Origin: Linyphia triangularis
Lineage: Eukaryota; Arthropoda; Arachnida; Araneae; Linyphiidae
Assembly (NCBI GenBank): GCA_963978545.1
Contig: OZ021731.1
Coordinates: 58,143,242 to 58,207,241, forward strand
Length of the DNA stretch: 64,000 nucleotides
Direction: 5' to 3'
This document shows, piece after piece, positions 1 through 11,990 of this stretch. The position numbers and the translations under genes are program-made. Position 1 is the stretch's first letter. Every line of letters starts with the position of its first letter. The notes under the pieces were generated by a model. The model saw only the letters and a program-made list of their open reading frames with translations, did not search any database and was not told where the DNA came from.

Positions 1-2162
1 TAATCAATGTTGAAATTACTTATTCAAATGTTCAAATTGAAACGTAATTTGCAAGTTCATAAATAACTCGGAAACTAACAAGTCGGTTTTTAACTTTGGA
101 TGTTCTAGCATGCAAAGCTTTAAAAAGAAAACTTTTTAATTACGTAAATAACTAATTTTGAATATTGGTTATTATTGCTTCAATGTTAATAATTAAAGTA
201 AAGTTTTTGGTAAATACAAAATAGCATACACAATTAGCGATCGTTACATTTAATAAAGTTTCCTAACACATGTAAATTTAAGTTTCATGGATATATTAAC
301 TGAAGTATTCCTGTTTCTACAAATATTTCATAGGGACTTTTTTGAGTAACTTTTGTTCGACAATATATTTTTTTAATAAAAAACTGAAATATCTCTGAAA
401 TATTTACATATCAATTTCTATATTCATACATCTCATTTTTTATATTCCTATTTATCGTCCTTTTTCTCCTTCATTAAAATTCTTTTTTGAATAATCTAGT
501 AAGTTATCTACAGTATATTTTCTATGAAGAAAGGGAAAATTTTGAATTATGTATTTTTATACCTTTGAAAAGGATATAAATATTTAGTATAATATGTAAA
601 AAGTATAATATATGTTAGTATAATATGTATGTAACCATAAAATGAGTTATAGTAATCAGTGATGTTAAGATTTGTTTTATAAAGTTAAGGAAATATCATT
701 ATGTAATAAATTTTCCTTATTCATTTTAAATATTACTTATAAGAACGATTTTTTTTTTTTAAACAGAAACTCAAAGCTTTTAATTATATCTATTAATCAT
801 TTATCTTATTTATCTAAACCTCAATACATAAAATTACATTTCAAAAAAGGATACTGTATCATGTTTAATGACCGCAATATATACCAAAAAGCAAACGTAT
901 CTTTTATTCATAAAATTCTACCCCACGTTCCAATTATTACAAAAATGTTACCAATTAAAAAGAGTGCAACCTTACCACTCCTCCCCCCCCCCCTCCTCCT
1001 AAATAAAATCTCTGCAACCTTCAACGAACTCAACAAGCCCTGAATCATCAAACAATCCCCATCAATTATCTTTAACCCAACTCTTCTTTCAAACAAAACC
1101 CATCCAGACACACACAAAAAAAGCAACAAAACCCCGTCAAAGTTTTCACATTGTAAATACCCAAGTACTGGGCGTCACCCTTTACAAAAAGAAAATCACA
1201 AAAAACCAACTGCAAATAATAGAAAGCACTCATTGTGCTGCCAGAACGAAAAATGCCGCTATTAACCGACAATTCCAGTGATTGCTGGACGTGTTGGGTA
1301 TCCTAAGCGGACACCCCCCACAAAGCACTATGGGATATTAATATGACTGCTGGCTCAGGGGAATGCCCCACGTACTGTTGCTACGATGAAATTCTTTTTA
1401 TTAATGGACTTTTCAAAAGCAAACGGCCACGTTTCGGAATTGGAGTTGTTGTTATATGTTTTCGTCGGTAAAAATGTAGAATAAAGGGCTTGTAGAATAA
1501 AGGGCCCTTGGTGAAAACTGGAGATTTAGATTAGTTTTCACCGTTCTGACTGTCTAATTTTACTACTATGAAGTGCTTATTACAGTCAAATTTGTAATTT
1601 TGAACTACGATATGATTACAAGGTCACAACTTTAAGATGCATAGCTTTCTCTCCATTCCCATACACACCAGTATTCGGCGTAACCAGGACCGAACTCACG
1701 ATCTACCGTTCATGGGCTCCATGCATTTATTCACCAGACCAGTGAAGCCCTTATCTGGAGGTTCACGACTTCGAGCTTGGGCATAGACAGTGTATTGGAA
1801 ATTGCTCTAGTGCATGGGCTACAAGAAGGCTCTACCGTACCAGGAAGTCATTATAACTGAATCGGGACCACTGAGATAGATATCCTAAGCGTTTAGGGGA
1901 AAAGCTTTCCGTTAGGACTCTCAAGGGGAGAAAATCAGAAAACTTCAACAAATAAGTCCGATAATCGAAACGGAACTATCACATTTGCCGCTGTGTGTAC
2001 TCACTTAAAAAGCAAAGACTGCTGATTGCCAATATGAAGCTTGATCACGAGACTCCTCCTATGCTAGACAAGGATGTTAGCTCATGTGTTGACGTTGCCA
2101 TCAGGCTGATTTAAAATTTACGAGGCATATTTGGCTATGTTTAACCATTTTATTAGCTGATA
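1..2162. other. A+T-rich intergenic DNA
   Basis: No gene is supported here. The first 1 kb is low-complexity A+T-rich sequence, and open frames in it read as compositional noise. About 1640-1790 on the minus strand holds a tRNA-like stretch (a TGGTCTGGTGA-like A box and a GTGAGTTCGGTCC-like B box). It could be a decayed SINE of another family, but the match is weak. Confidence 0.5.
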
Positions 2163-2164
2163 TA

Positions 2165-2365
2165 CACTGCGTTGCATAATGATAGAACCACCATGTATTT
2201 TCCGCCTAGCATACAGTAATTGGAATAAATGATTGAAATAAATATTTTTATTGAAAATATACAAAATAAGAATGACAATAACAAAGTAAAAACATTACTC
2301 ATGTTTATATTTTCATGTAATAAAATAAAAAATACAAATTTTAGGTTGCAAAATGATAGAACCAC
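2165..2365 (+). repeat. Left inverted repeat of the Tc1 element, IR/DR type
   Basis: This repeat pairs with 3523-3723. Inside it the motif TTGCATAATGATAGAACCAC (2172-2191) recurs as TTGCAAAATGATAGAACCAC at the inner edge (2346-2365). This is the outer and inner direct-repeat layout that binds transposase in IR/DR Tc1 elements. Confidence 0.88.
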
Positions 2366-2371
2366 TTTCAG

Positions 2372-3365
2372 TTAATACTTTGTTAGAGCACCCTTTTTGG
2401 TTATAAGTTCAAAAATTCGATTAGGCATGCTTTCGACTAAGCGTTTGAGTATATCTGCATTCAGATTTTCCCATTCTGTAATAATGGAGTCTTTCAATTC
2501 TTGAACCGTTGAATACTGCTTGCCGTTGGCGTATACGGCCCTGCTTAGAATACCCCAGACGTTTTCCATGGGGTTCATGTCAGGAGAACATGCAGGCCAT
2601 TCGATAACCTGCACTCCGTTGTCCAGGAACCATTCCCAAGACGAGTTTGCAACATGAATGCTAGCATTGTCCTGTTGGAACTTCCAAAATGGACCTCCAA
2701 TTTCTTCTCCAAAAGGCAACACATTTTCTTCCAACAGGTCTTGATAGTCTATTGCTCTCATTCGACCAGCAGGGAAGGCAATGTTAGTCCGCCCAGCATT
2801 GCCAAATCTAGCCTAAACCATTAACGATCCTCCCCCACACTGTCTCTTAGAAAAAATGTGTGGCTCATTTCGGAGATCCCTCCAATAGAATGCCCACCCA
2901 TCAGGACCATCTAGATTGAATTTTTTTTCGTCGCTGAACACTACTTGAGTCCACTGTTCTTTCCAAGTCATGTGTTCTTTAGCCCATTGCATCCTTTTTC
3001 GTTTGTGAAGATCTGTAAGTCTCGGTTGCGTTTTCATTTTCGTGTACTCAAGATGTTCGTTCTGCTGAGCTATTCTGGATAAAGTTGACTTGTGAACTTT
3101 GATGGTGGGGTCTTATGATAGTCTGTTCAATGTTTCACCAGCTTTCAACTTCTTTACAACTAACCTTTCTTGCCGCTTTGTTAGCTTTCGAGGTCTTCCA
3201 GTGGATTTCTTTGTCCCATATTTGGATCCAAGATGTAGAAAATTATTAACCACGTATGGTGAACGCCCATTATGTCTTGCTATATTCCGAGAAGACAATC
3301 CTGCTTGGTTCAAAGCATAAAATTTGTCCTTTTTCAAAATCAGATAACGGTTTTTTCCTACCCAT
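2372..3365 (-). pseudogene. Tc1 transposase, DD34E, broken by two stops and one frameshift
   Basis: It would cut and paste its own element in the nucleus. Reading from an ATG at 3365, the first residues (MGRKKPLSDFEKGQI) are the usual Tc1 start. The frame then shifts near 3330-3340 into the frame used by the rest. Next come a paired helix-turn-helix region with a GRPRKL linker motif (3113-3330), a stop (TAA near 3110-3112), the first catalytic Asp in FSDEKKFNLDGPDGW (about 2940), a TAG near 2810 where the family has Trp (MVW), the second Asp in QQDNASIH, and the Glu in SPDMNPMENVWG. There are exactly 34 residues between the second Asp and the Glu. All DDE residues are intact, so only reading-frame damage has inactivated it. 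Family membership is clear. Confidence 0.92.
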
Positions 3366-3522
3366 ACTTAGTGACACCTTTTCAAATCAATAAACTATGC
3401 GTGCTCACAATAAATGCAAGTAAGGTTACATTAGTTGATCAAACGAAGCTTTTATATACCTGTTTGTTGAAACCCAACTGCGCATGCTTCTCTGGGATCG
3501 ATTATTCCACTAAAAAGTAAGG

Positions 3523-3723
3523 GTGGTACTATCATTTTGCAACCTAAAATTTTTATTTTTTATTTTATTACATGAAAATATAAACATGAGTAATGTTTTT
3601 ACTTTGTTATTGTCATTCTTATTTTGTATATTTTCAATAAAAATATTTACTTCAATCATTTATTCCAATTACTGTATGCTAGGCGAAAAATACATGGTGG
3701 TTCTATCATTATGAAACGCGGTG
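3523..3723 (-). repeat. Right inverted repeat of the Tc1 element, IR/DR type
   Basis: This is the reverse complement of the left repeat with few changes. The outer direct repeat is at 3697-3716 and the inner one at 3523-3542, where one base has changed (GTACCAC for GAACCAC, read on the minus strand). Confidence 0.88.
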
Positions 3724-3725
3724 TA

Positions 3726-3800
3726 GGCAGCTGAATGTCTATCTGATGGTTTCATAAAGAAAAAAATACAAAGAAATCTTATCTTTAAAAAATCCTATAT
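3726..3800. other. Short spacer after the Tc1 element
   Basis: Unremarkable sequence between the Tc1 element and a diverged copy of the ATCCAATCG repeat family. Confidence 0.4.
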
Positions 3801-4190
3801 ATTGCTTATCTACGGAGGATAATTTAACCCATTACCGTTATCCAATCGAGTTGAAACTAGGAAGATAGAATGCATTGTCTTCCACAACGAGTCTATCAAG
3901 TTTTAAGGTTGTAACAAGGACCGAATTTACACACATTTGTATTACCTCTTCAGAGGACTAGATAACCTACTTTCCATCATCCAATCGGACTAAAACATGG
4001 CTGATAGACTTTAGTAGAAGAAAACACATTCGATAAAGTTTTGCAGCAGAAAAAAAAGGTTTCTGCTTAGAAGTCAAACGTTATGAAAACTCGATTTGAA
4101 CTCAAAATTGCTTTAATAAGTTGTAATTGCACATAAAAGTTGGTATTCTATTTAAAGGATTTTTATTAAAAATTTTGTTTTTATGGATTA
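3800..4190 (+). repeat. Diverged copy of a roughly 500-bp dispersed repeat (ATCCAATCG family)
   Basis: It shares the phrases TTAACCCATTACCG, ATCCAATCGRRYTGAAACT and GAATGCATTG, and the exit sequence AAAGGATTTTTATT, with copies near 31.0, 39.9 and 54.4 kb and with reversed copies near 15.6 and 35.5 kb. The tract with ATCCAATCG occurs twice within one unit. The better copies end in AAATCCTTTATAT on both sides, inverted, which suggests a non-autonomous DNA transposon. No coding capacity was seen. Confidence 0.6.
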
Positions 4191-4194
4191 ATTT

Positions 4195-5937
4195 TTGTGC
4201 ATTCCAAAGAAATACTTTCACTCGGTTTTAATTCCCATCCCCATGTCCGATACACGGAACTTTAATACACAGATCATGTTCAAAAAGGCATACAAAAGAA
4301 AAGAAAATCTAATTTTTAATAATAATAATAAAAAAATTATGTCGTCATCATTACATAGGTTATCAAATGTAGTATATTAAAAAGAAATATCACACTTATA
4401 ATACTGTCATGATGGTGATACTTTCTAGGGCAAACAACAAAGAGTATGCATAAATTTTCAAAACTATTTTTTACTAAACAACTAATTGAAATATGCTAAG
4501 GAAAGTCTGGTTGAAAATCAGGAACATAGATGTTAAGAAAGCTATTTTGGGTTATCTAAGATTATACTTTTATTTTAATTTCATCGTCAGAATTTCAACT
4601 AATGATAAACTTTCCGAAATATAATCTAGAGACTCTTACAAACTCTCATTAATTCAAGAACAAATAAATTATTAAAATATTACTTTGAATTCAAAAAGCT
4701 CTTTCGTGTACTATTGAATCATCGTACTAGTTAATTAAAAAGTGCAATAAATTAACGTTATATCCCTCCTATAATCTCGGACTTTAAATAAATCTTTTAT
4801 AAATTTCCAAAGTCAATTCTGGATTACATTCATTAAGCGAAACAAAAGTTAAAACACTGTTTCTAGTCAATCGCAAAACAGTAAAAGCCAGTTCGTTCTT
4901 CTAATTAAAATATCAAATCTTTTCAAAAATGAACAAATCTGTTCGCATTTTACAGTCATATTCCAATATCCCCCCCCAACCACTTCAATATATTCACCTT
5001 TAAGTTACTTTTCATTCATATCTTTTTTTTTTAGCAAATATACTTCGAGAACGCTTCACAAAGCAAATTATTATTCAAATTGCGCATCCAAAAATGCTCT
5101 TTTCAAAGAGAGAGCTCAATTCGAAATTCTTCAGAATCGACTAACGAACGAAACATTCACTCGCTTCAAAAGAGGCATTTTTAAAAACAACAAGCTCAAA
5201 TAGACAGTAAATAAATCCAATGAAAAGAGTTTACTCCGAAATCATACGAATAATTAATAGCTAATGTAGAGGAGTTCTTAAAAATTGAGTATTTCCACGA
5301 AGCAGTGTTTGCCTTCTCGAATTGTGTTGAGTGTAACTTTGGTATTCCCTATCGCTGTAGAACAAAACAAAGAATAGAAAAAAAAGGGGAGGGGTGGAGG
5401 GGAATGTTGTTACCATACCACATCTGGTTTCATTTCATTTTCTTTGAACAGCCTTATTAAATCAGGGGATATGTTCGGAATTGCAAAGTTTAATAATTAC
5501 GATTGAGCCTATAGTTTTACAGATTTTGAATGAGCCTTGATAATGCTCCTTTGAAAGTGCTCTTTAAATTCTATTGAAACTAAAGAATTCGTTTGAATAG
5601 AGTCTTTCGAAAAGGAATTCCCAACTTTGAAATGGCATAACCGAGAAATAGTGAGAGAAAGGAAAAAAAAAAGAGACTAGTGCTACATTGAACAGAAAGG
5701 TATGGAATTTTAAATTCAACGGTTTGCACAAATGATTGATGAGAGTATATTTGAAGATGGCTGCATATGGTTTTCAGTTGAGGTTCATTTAAATATGGAC
5801 TGATCTGTAAATAAACAAAACTGGTAAATATGGGGTACTAAAGATCCGTCTGTGTGTTTTACAAAACTACAGCATTCTGCAAAAGGGTGTGTTTGGGCTG
5901 TACTATCCAGTAAAGGGAACGTATGTCAGTTACTACT
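4195..5937. other. A+T-rich intergenic DNA
   Basis: No gene, RNA or clear repeat was recognised. There are short poly-A and poly-C runs (about 4970) and a purine-rich run near 5380-5400. Confidence 0.5.
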
Positions 5938-6330
5938 GAAGAAAAACTATATTTTTATGGGGAATTTAGCATTGCTGCAATAGCTCGTCATCCTTTGATG
6001 TGTCGGGGGCATTTTTCTCAGTTCGTGATTTTTAAATTTCCCAACTTGCTCAAAATGCTAAAACTTCAGCAAATACGAATTAAGTGACTTGAAATTTTTT
6101 TTGTGTCATTCTTAGTATGTATTTGACAAAAATTGTCAAAGGTTTTTGAATAAAATACAAACTTTTTTTTTCAAATTTAAATGTTGAAAAATACTCGTTT
6201 TTTTACACTTTTTTTTACATATAGGTACAGTAATCATCGTTTTTCTCGAAAACTATTATACTTATTTAAAATCCGATGCCCAAAAAGTTTGAATATATTA
6301 CTAGGAATATTTAAAAAAATCATGCATCAA
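5938..6330 (-). repeat. End-truncated copy of the GGGACTTGGTACC TTAA element
   Basis: Read on the minus strand it matches internal parts of the copies at 21528-23192 and 47648-48373, for example the stretch around GCAATGCTAAATTC and the ATCCGATGCC region. Both terminal repeats are missing, so this is an old fragment. Confidence 0.6.
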
Positions 6331-6659
6331 AAACATATCAATAATCCTCAGGAAATCGCTTCAAAGTAGTAGTGAATAATACATTATGAATTTTTTTTTG
6401 AAAAAAAGAAGAAAATAATAAACAAAAGAAAATAATGCAGGGAAAAAAACTCATTTTCGGTATACATCGCAAAAAAAAAAAAAAAGTGCGATGAATCCGA
6501 ACTGATCTCATTATGAATAATTATTACATAAAATATATTATAGCTGATAGAGCGACTTTTTATGATTTTATGATACTACTCATATTGATGTGTGTAATAT
6601 TAGAAATCGAATAACATTGAATGTTTTGTTTTTTAAGCAAGATGAGTACATCTTTTTTT

Positions 6660-7030
6660 TTAGAACGGAGTGTTTATAATTAAATTTAAACTTTCAAAAG
6701 ATGTAAGAAAAAAAATTACACTGACCAAAAGGACCTGAAATTTACCTGTATATACCCGAATAAGGAGAAAACGGGGCGGCATAAGAAAAAAAATTCTATT
6801 TCGATTTTTTTTTTCCTTTGCTTTTTGAAAGCAGTGATTTGGCGTTAGAAAAAAAAAATGCTCTGCTTTTGAAAGCTAAACTTTAATTATAACAACCCCG
6901 GGGTGATTATAATTAAAGTTCAACTTTCAAAATTCTTTAAAAAAAAGAAACACTCGTCATAATGATCTTAAATTTAACCTGAATAAACCCGAAGAAAGCG
7001 GAAAAAGAAGGGCAGAAGAACAAAAAAGTT
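6660..7030. repeat. Three units of a short repeat, two joined head to head at CCCCGGGG
   Basis: A unit beginning near GTGTTTATAATTAAAT (6668) and ending in an A-rich tail near 6800 is followed by a similar unit at 6900-7025. A third, inverted fragment abuts the second. The stretch about 6866-6899 is the near-perfect reverse complement of about 6900-6933, with the axis in CCCCGGGG and essentially no loop. Another unit lies at 15741-15890. The A-rich ends could suit a SINE-like or MITE origin. The class is not settled. Confidence 0.55.
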
Positions 7031-7123
7031 CGAGAGTATACAAGTCAAATTCCAAGTAAATCTGATCATTGATTTTTCCTAGGAAATCCTAGGAAGGAAG
7101 TCCTAGTAATGATCATTCCCTAT

Positions 7124-7642
7124 ACTCTTCTAGCCCAGTGCATTTAGAAACTACTTTCTATAAAACCTTGAAATTTGGTGAGTAGGTACAAAAAAGATCA
7201 TTTAATGAAATCACAAATTGCTTTCATTTAATGAAATCACAAATTGCTTTCATTTAATGAAATCACAAATCGCTTTCATTAAATGAAATCACAAATTGCT
7301 TTCATTAAGTGAAATCACAAATTGCTTTCATTTAATGAAATCACAAATCGCTTTCATTAAATGAAATCACAAATTGCTTTCATTAAATGAAATCACAAAT
7401 TGCTTTCATTTAATGTCTATCTATTAAAAATGAAAATTAAAAAAAGCAAAAGACTGTTGTTGGTGGAGCTACTTCATATGCATTGAAGTAAGGATTTCAA
7501 ACATAACATAAAATATATTAGATACTATTTTTGAGTTTTTAATTTATAACATTTCATGATGTGATCATTTTCGTACCTACTCACCAAATTTCAAGGTATT
7601 ATAGAAATACGTTTCTAAATGCACTAGGCTAAAAGAGGGTGT
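7124..7642. mobile_element. MITE with about 80-bp inverted repeats and an internal minisatellite
   Basis: The left edge (CTCTTCTAGCCCAGTGCATT onward to GAGTAGGTAC) is repeated inverted at the right edge, from GTACCTACTCACCAAATTTC to about 7642. The core is a 26-bp tandem array. There is no coding capacity. Inverted repeats around a minisatellite are known for several non-autonomous elements in invertebrates. No convincing target duplication was seen, so the superfamily is open. Confidence 0.72.
7201..7415 (+). repeat. 26-bp minisatellite, about 8.3 copies
   Basis: Eight full units of a 26-bp repeat containing AATGAAATCACAAATTGCTT run head to tail from 7201 to 7408, followed by 7 bases of a ninth. 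Units differ only at a few positions (AATTGC or AATCGC; TTTAATG, TTAAATG or TTAAGTG), and the TTTCATTTAATGAAA junctions are palindromic. Confidence 0.93.
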
Positions 7643-7644
7643 AT

Positions 7645-10600
7645 TGCGAGTATTTCTCTTAAAGCTTTTTCAAAGTTGAATTCTAATTATAAACATCATG
7701 TATCCTAACTCATTTTTGAAGCAATTTTACTAGGCAATCTTTTTCAATTTTTAGTACAACATTTTTCCCAGCATAGTTCTTAATTAAAAACTATTTACCC
7801 TTTCCTATAGAATATATTCCATACCCCAGAGAAAAATGAATTCAGATACAAACAAACTCAAGCCCTTCCAAAATAGCCATTATTGGAAACGCAATAAAAA
7901 CACGCGAATTTCACTATATATCCGAGTCCGACATCAAAATTTCCTTATCAATAAAAACCAAAAAGGAATATCCTACAAAAACATCCCGGGTTGTTTTGAT
8001 ATATCTAAAGTCAACAAAAGATCTGAGGAGTTTTTGCTGTTGACATAGCTGACAACAGTTTGTTTAGGGTGTATAGCTTTTATACTTCTCCATGCCAACC
8101 ATCTTCTTTAAGTATATATATATATTTTTTGGTATCCTTAGGGTTATAGATGAAAGAAAAGGCTAAATCAATTAAGTATTTCTTTTCGTATATATATTGC
8201 GTCGGGCAAAATTTTTAATAAAGACATTGTTCTTGGAGATTCCTCTTTTCTTCTTTGGAACCCACGGGGATACGTTCCGAGTATGAGATAGTGCGTAGAT
8301 AAGAAAATTGTTGACTAGGCTGAAACAAAACCCTTTTGGATGGTATTTTGAGAAGATTCTTTTTGGTGAAAGCCCTGGGCGTATTATCTTTCAGTATTGT
8401 TTGGAAGGAGGACCTTACAATAAGGGATATTGTCTTAAACTGATTTTCCCAGAGGATGTATGGCTTTGATGGTACCGTGGCTGAAAATAATGGAACAAAA
8501 GTATGTTAAGTTTGGATTGGGTTTTAAAAGTGTAAATTTATCATTTGGGATTGACTTATAAGTTTGTGTTTTAAAAGTATGTGTAAAACCTATATGGGTA
8601 GTTGACTCCAGTTAAACAAATATAATTGATAAGTGTATCGTATACTTACTACAAAAATCAGACGTCTAAAAAAAATTTCGTTTTAGGTAATTCGTGAACA
8701 GAATCACTGACTGAGTGTGCTTGAAGTTGTTTGCATGTCCCTAGATTGTTTTTAAGTAAATACCAAGTCAAGCTGAAACTGACTTGTGCTGTTTATCCAT
8801 ATTCAAGACTATGCAATCTCAGACTTTGTACTTTGAACTTTGTACAGACTTTGTACGAACTTTTTTACTTTGTTATAAACTTTGAGTTGTGTTACACTTT
8901 TAACAAGAGTGTGATAAATCCACAATTGAAGTGTTTATGTGTTAGAGGGCGCTGTATGGTGTGTTCGTAAAATTTTTAGTTAGAGGTGAAGCCGTTTAAT
9001 GATAATTTATAAACGAATTGTTTATGAATTCTGAGAAGGCTTATTAATAATCTTTAGAGGTACCGTTTAAAGAGGTATAACTGTAAAAATATTTGTTGCA
9101 TATGTTTACTTTTGATAACGTTTTCATCGCATAATTTTATTGCTTCTTTCTAGAATTTCGTTTCAGAAATTTCCGTATTTTACCATTGACATTAGGCAAA
9201 GCATATTACAGCAAGACAATCATAAATAGAGAAAGACTTACAGTAGGCTTACCGATCGAAATGAACCCACTATGAAAAGTCCTCATACATGTCCCCTTTT
9301 GACGTTGTTTAAATTTCATAATTGTTAGAAAATGGCAACACTTCGAATATTTTACTAATATAAAGTTCTAACTCTTCAGCTCACTCATTCTCATGATTTA
9401 ACTTTTAGAAGATTATATATTACGAACCGTAATTTAATTCCTCGAACTGAATATTCATTTAAATTTAAAAGTCATTTATGTTTAGACGTCTGACATCCAA
9501 GTGTGGTGTGCTGTACAAGAAATAAAGCTTGACCGACACCAAAAAGCTCTGCATTTATTATGAGTACACTTACCTTCTTACCTTCTATCAATAACTTATA
9601 CTTGAATTTCTTCAATTCCCGTAATATGTTCCTCGTAATCTTGTTAAGATATGGCAATAGCTTATGGATAATGACTGAATCTATTAATTGAATATGATCC
9701 AAAATCATCTAAAACAACTATTGTATTCTAACACTTGCGTTGTGTATACTTTCATAATGATAAGATCCGTCTTAATGATTTACGTTTCGCCTTAAACTGG
9801 CATATGTTTTGAACACAATTGATTAAAAGAGCGTGTTATATTTTATGAAGGAATTTAAGTTAGTTTAGAGGAAAAGTGAGCAATGTTGAGGTGCTTTTGA
9901 AACAAAATACATCAAACATTGGGAATAGACAAACTCTGAATATTTTACTCGGTATAGGTATGTGTTGAATATTATGAAATAATATTTCCTAAAAGTTGAA
10001 TTGGTGAACATATAACAATATATAACTGATAAATATAAATGCTAACTTTGCGAATATAGAAAGAGATCGATTCTTATTAATCAGAAAGAAAAGTTTTAAA
10101 TTATTAGCATTATTAACAAGTAGTACAAAAAGAGCATTCACACAATGCTCTTAGAATCTTAATTCTATATATTAATGTGAACACCCTTCGCATAAATATT
10201 TCCCTTTGAAATTTAATTTAGTCGTAAACGAGGAGTATCAAAATTGACTCATCCCAACCAAAAAGACCAAAATTCAGTGTTCTTTTACAGTCCTACAATA
10301 AATTTAGTTGCGTTTTTTCTTCTTCCTGAAATGGTGAAAATCAGGCACTAAAATATAATGGTTCATGTAACATGAAAAGTCGACAGGAGAAAAACCATTA
10401 AACCATTTCCAATAATTATTATTTAGATTTGAATATGTATACCATTACTAAAAGTAATGTTAAATGGTTTGTTAAATAATGTTTTTCATATTTTCTACCT
10501 TGCAATCTGTACAGATTTTATAAATTGTAATTTCTTGGCATTAAAATATTTACGAAAATCCCACTTCCTTTTTATTTAGTTCTCAAACTAAATAAAAATC

Positions 10601-11445
10601 TCATTATTCATTTAGAAATAGCATCATCATAATAAATTTATTTCGTATGTTATTTCAATGATTACCGCGATAAATATTTAATGTAACCTCTAGTTCTTTA
10701 ACACGATATACAAAATAGATAATCCGACTGAGCTTGTCATATAATTCAGATTCAAATAGAACTGGGTACATAACTAGGCAGATAGCAAATACATTGTGGA
10801 ATAACCATTTGTAAAAGGATTACAATTCTCTGCATAAGGCATTTTCTAAAAATTTATGGTAAAGGGCGGATTATACATTTTTCGTTTTGGTTGATCCTCG
10901 CATGCAAGACATATCTCTAGCATTATTCTTTTTCTTAAAAAAATATATATATATATAAAAAAAACATCACACCACTACATATTGTATCTCTGCCATATTA
11001 CTCTCATAACTTATTCACTGGTCCCATCTCTGCCTTATTGAAGCAGCGAGGAGATGTGGGGCTAGGGAAAGAAACAAGGACTCTTTCATCTTTGAAATTG
11101 GATTGGTGGATGTTTGGAGCTGGAATCGCACAATCCTATCAGAGATAGGAGTCAGTGCTGTCTCTAGAGCCAGTCGAGATCTTGTTTAACTTGCAGGTGT
11201 TCTCCGGCGAGATGTATGGGTAGTTAAATGAGATTTATTTTTTTGCAAAGCTTGAAGTGGCTGAAGCTTGATAAAAACATAGAAAAAACGGATTGGGATG
11301 TAACTATACTTTATGCATGATAAATTGAAAGAAGAGCTATGTCTATACTTTTTTTTTCTTTCGAAGTTTTTTTACTTTCAATTACATGTTTGTTAGCATA
11401 GGATAATTAAAGTATTGCATTCGGTGTACACGTTTGGAACTTGCT
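7645..11445. other. A+T-rich intergenic DNA
   Basis: No supported gene. Small open frames here lack splice context or family signatures. Apart from one possible CTCF-like site, nothing structured was recognised. Confidence 0.5.
8937..8953 (+). promoter_or_regulatory. Possible CTCF-like insulator site
   Basis: TTAGAGGGCGCTG matches the AGAGGGCGC core of the motif bound by the zinc-finger insulator protein CTCF. The upstream CCA half is absent. A single motif of this length can arise by chance, so this is a weak call. Confidence 0.25.
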
Positions 11446-11600
11446 GAATTAAAAAAAAAAAAAAAAGTGGTCTAGAAAATTGTCTGCGTGTCCGTCGTAC
11501 GTGGTCAGTATAGATCCCAAACGGATTTACCTACGATGTTTGTTCGACTTTTGAGTACGAGTTTGTGGTGGCCATGACGGATTTGAGACATGGAAACTTA
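11446..11600 (-). repeat. Fragment of the A-run dispersed repeat (TTATGCTGACCAC family)
   Basis: The stretch after a 16-base A run (GTGGTCTAGAAAATTGTC, then GTGGTCAGTATAGATCCCAA and TTTACCTACGATGTTTGTTC) matches, in reverse, the region around the A tract of the copies at 13461, 24684, 52066 and 59100. Only about 150 bp remain. Confidence 0.6.
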
Positions 11601-11654
11601 CAGTAACACAGACAAAGAGACTAGGGGTCATTTCAAAAGAAATGTCTTAAAATA

Positions 11655-11990
11655 ATTATGAAAATCTTGTGGCTCAACACTATTTCAAATAAAATGCTCT
11701 TACAGAAAACAAAATTGAGATTAATAGATGAGGAAATTAAAATTAGAAAATGGCACCTAACAGGTCATATCTTAAGAATAAAAGGCGAGGAAATCCCAAA
11801 TATTGCCCTCCAGAGGGAAGACACCGATCTGGACGTCCTAGGCTAATGTGGAGAAGGATGATGAAGAGTGAGATAGATAAGGCCGGATGGGTGAGCTAGA
11901 GAGAAGCAGGGAGGGATTTCTGCAAGGGACAGAAGAGGATGGAGAGCTAGATAAAAGACTTTATGTGCTCCTGGGCATGATAATAAATGA
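11655..11990 (+). pseudogene. 3' end of a non-LTR retrotransposon ORF2, frameshifted
   Basis: The first frame reads KMLLQKTKLRLIDEEIKIRK followed by WHLTGHILRIKGEEIP, the C-terminal tail common to many animal RTE/CR1-like reverse transcriptase ORFs (WxGHxLRM followed by a basic GRP motif). After about 11815 the match continues in another frame as RHRSGRPRLMWRRMMKSE, so one indel has occurred. A further stop follows, and then the typical short tail. Only the last 100 or so codons survive, as expected for 5'-truncated LINE copies. Confidence 0.78.

Larger units (their letters stand above)
2165..3723 (-). mobile_element. Tc1-family DNA transposon with long inverted repeats
   Basis: A complete but inactive 1559-bp element lies between TA dinucleotides at 2163-2164 and 3724-3725, the target duplication expected for Tc1/mariner. 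Its ends begin CACTGCGTTGCATAATGATA on the left and CACCGCGTTTCATAATGATA on the right, read inward. The inverted repeats are about 201 bp each and nearly identical. The single transposase gene runs on the minus strand and is broken by stops and a frameshift. The DD34E spacing in that gene assigns it to the Tc1 branch. The low divergence between the two ends suggests a fairly recent insertion. Confidence 0.93.

Noticed and set aside
672..1043. 123-codon frame at the window start
   Set aside because: Low-complexity A+T-rich translation with no domain, no splice context and a C-run in the middle.
7201..7415. CRISPR array
   Set aside because: The repeats are head-to-tail units without unique spacers, inside a eukaryotic MITE.
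9472..9708. 78-codon minus-strand frame
   Set aside because: Somewhat protein-like but lacks an acceptor or donor of quality and any recognisable motif.
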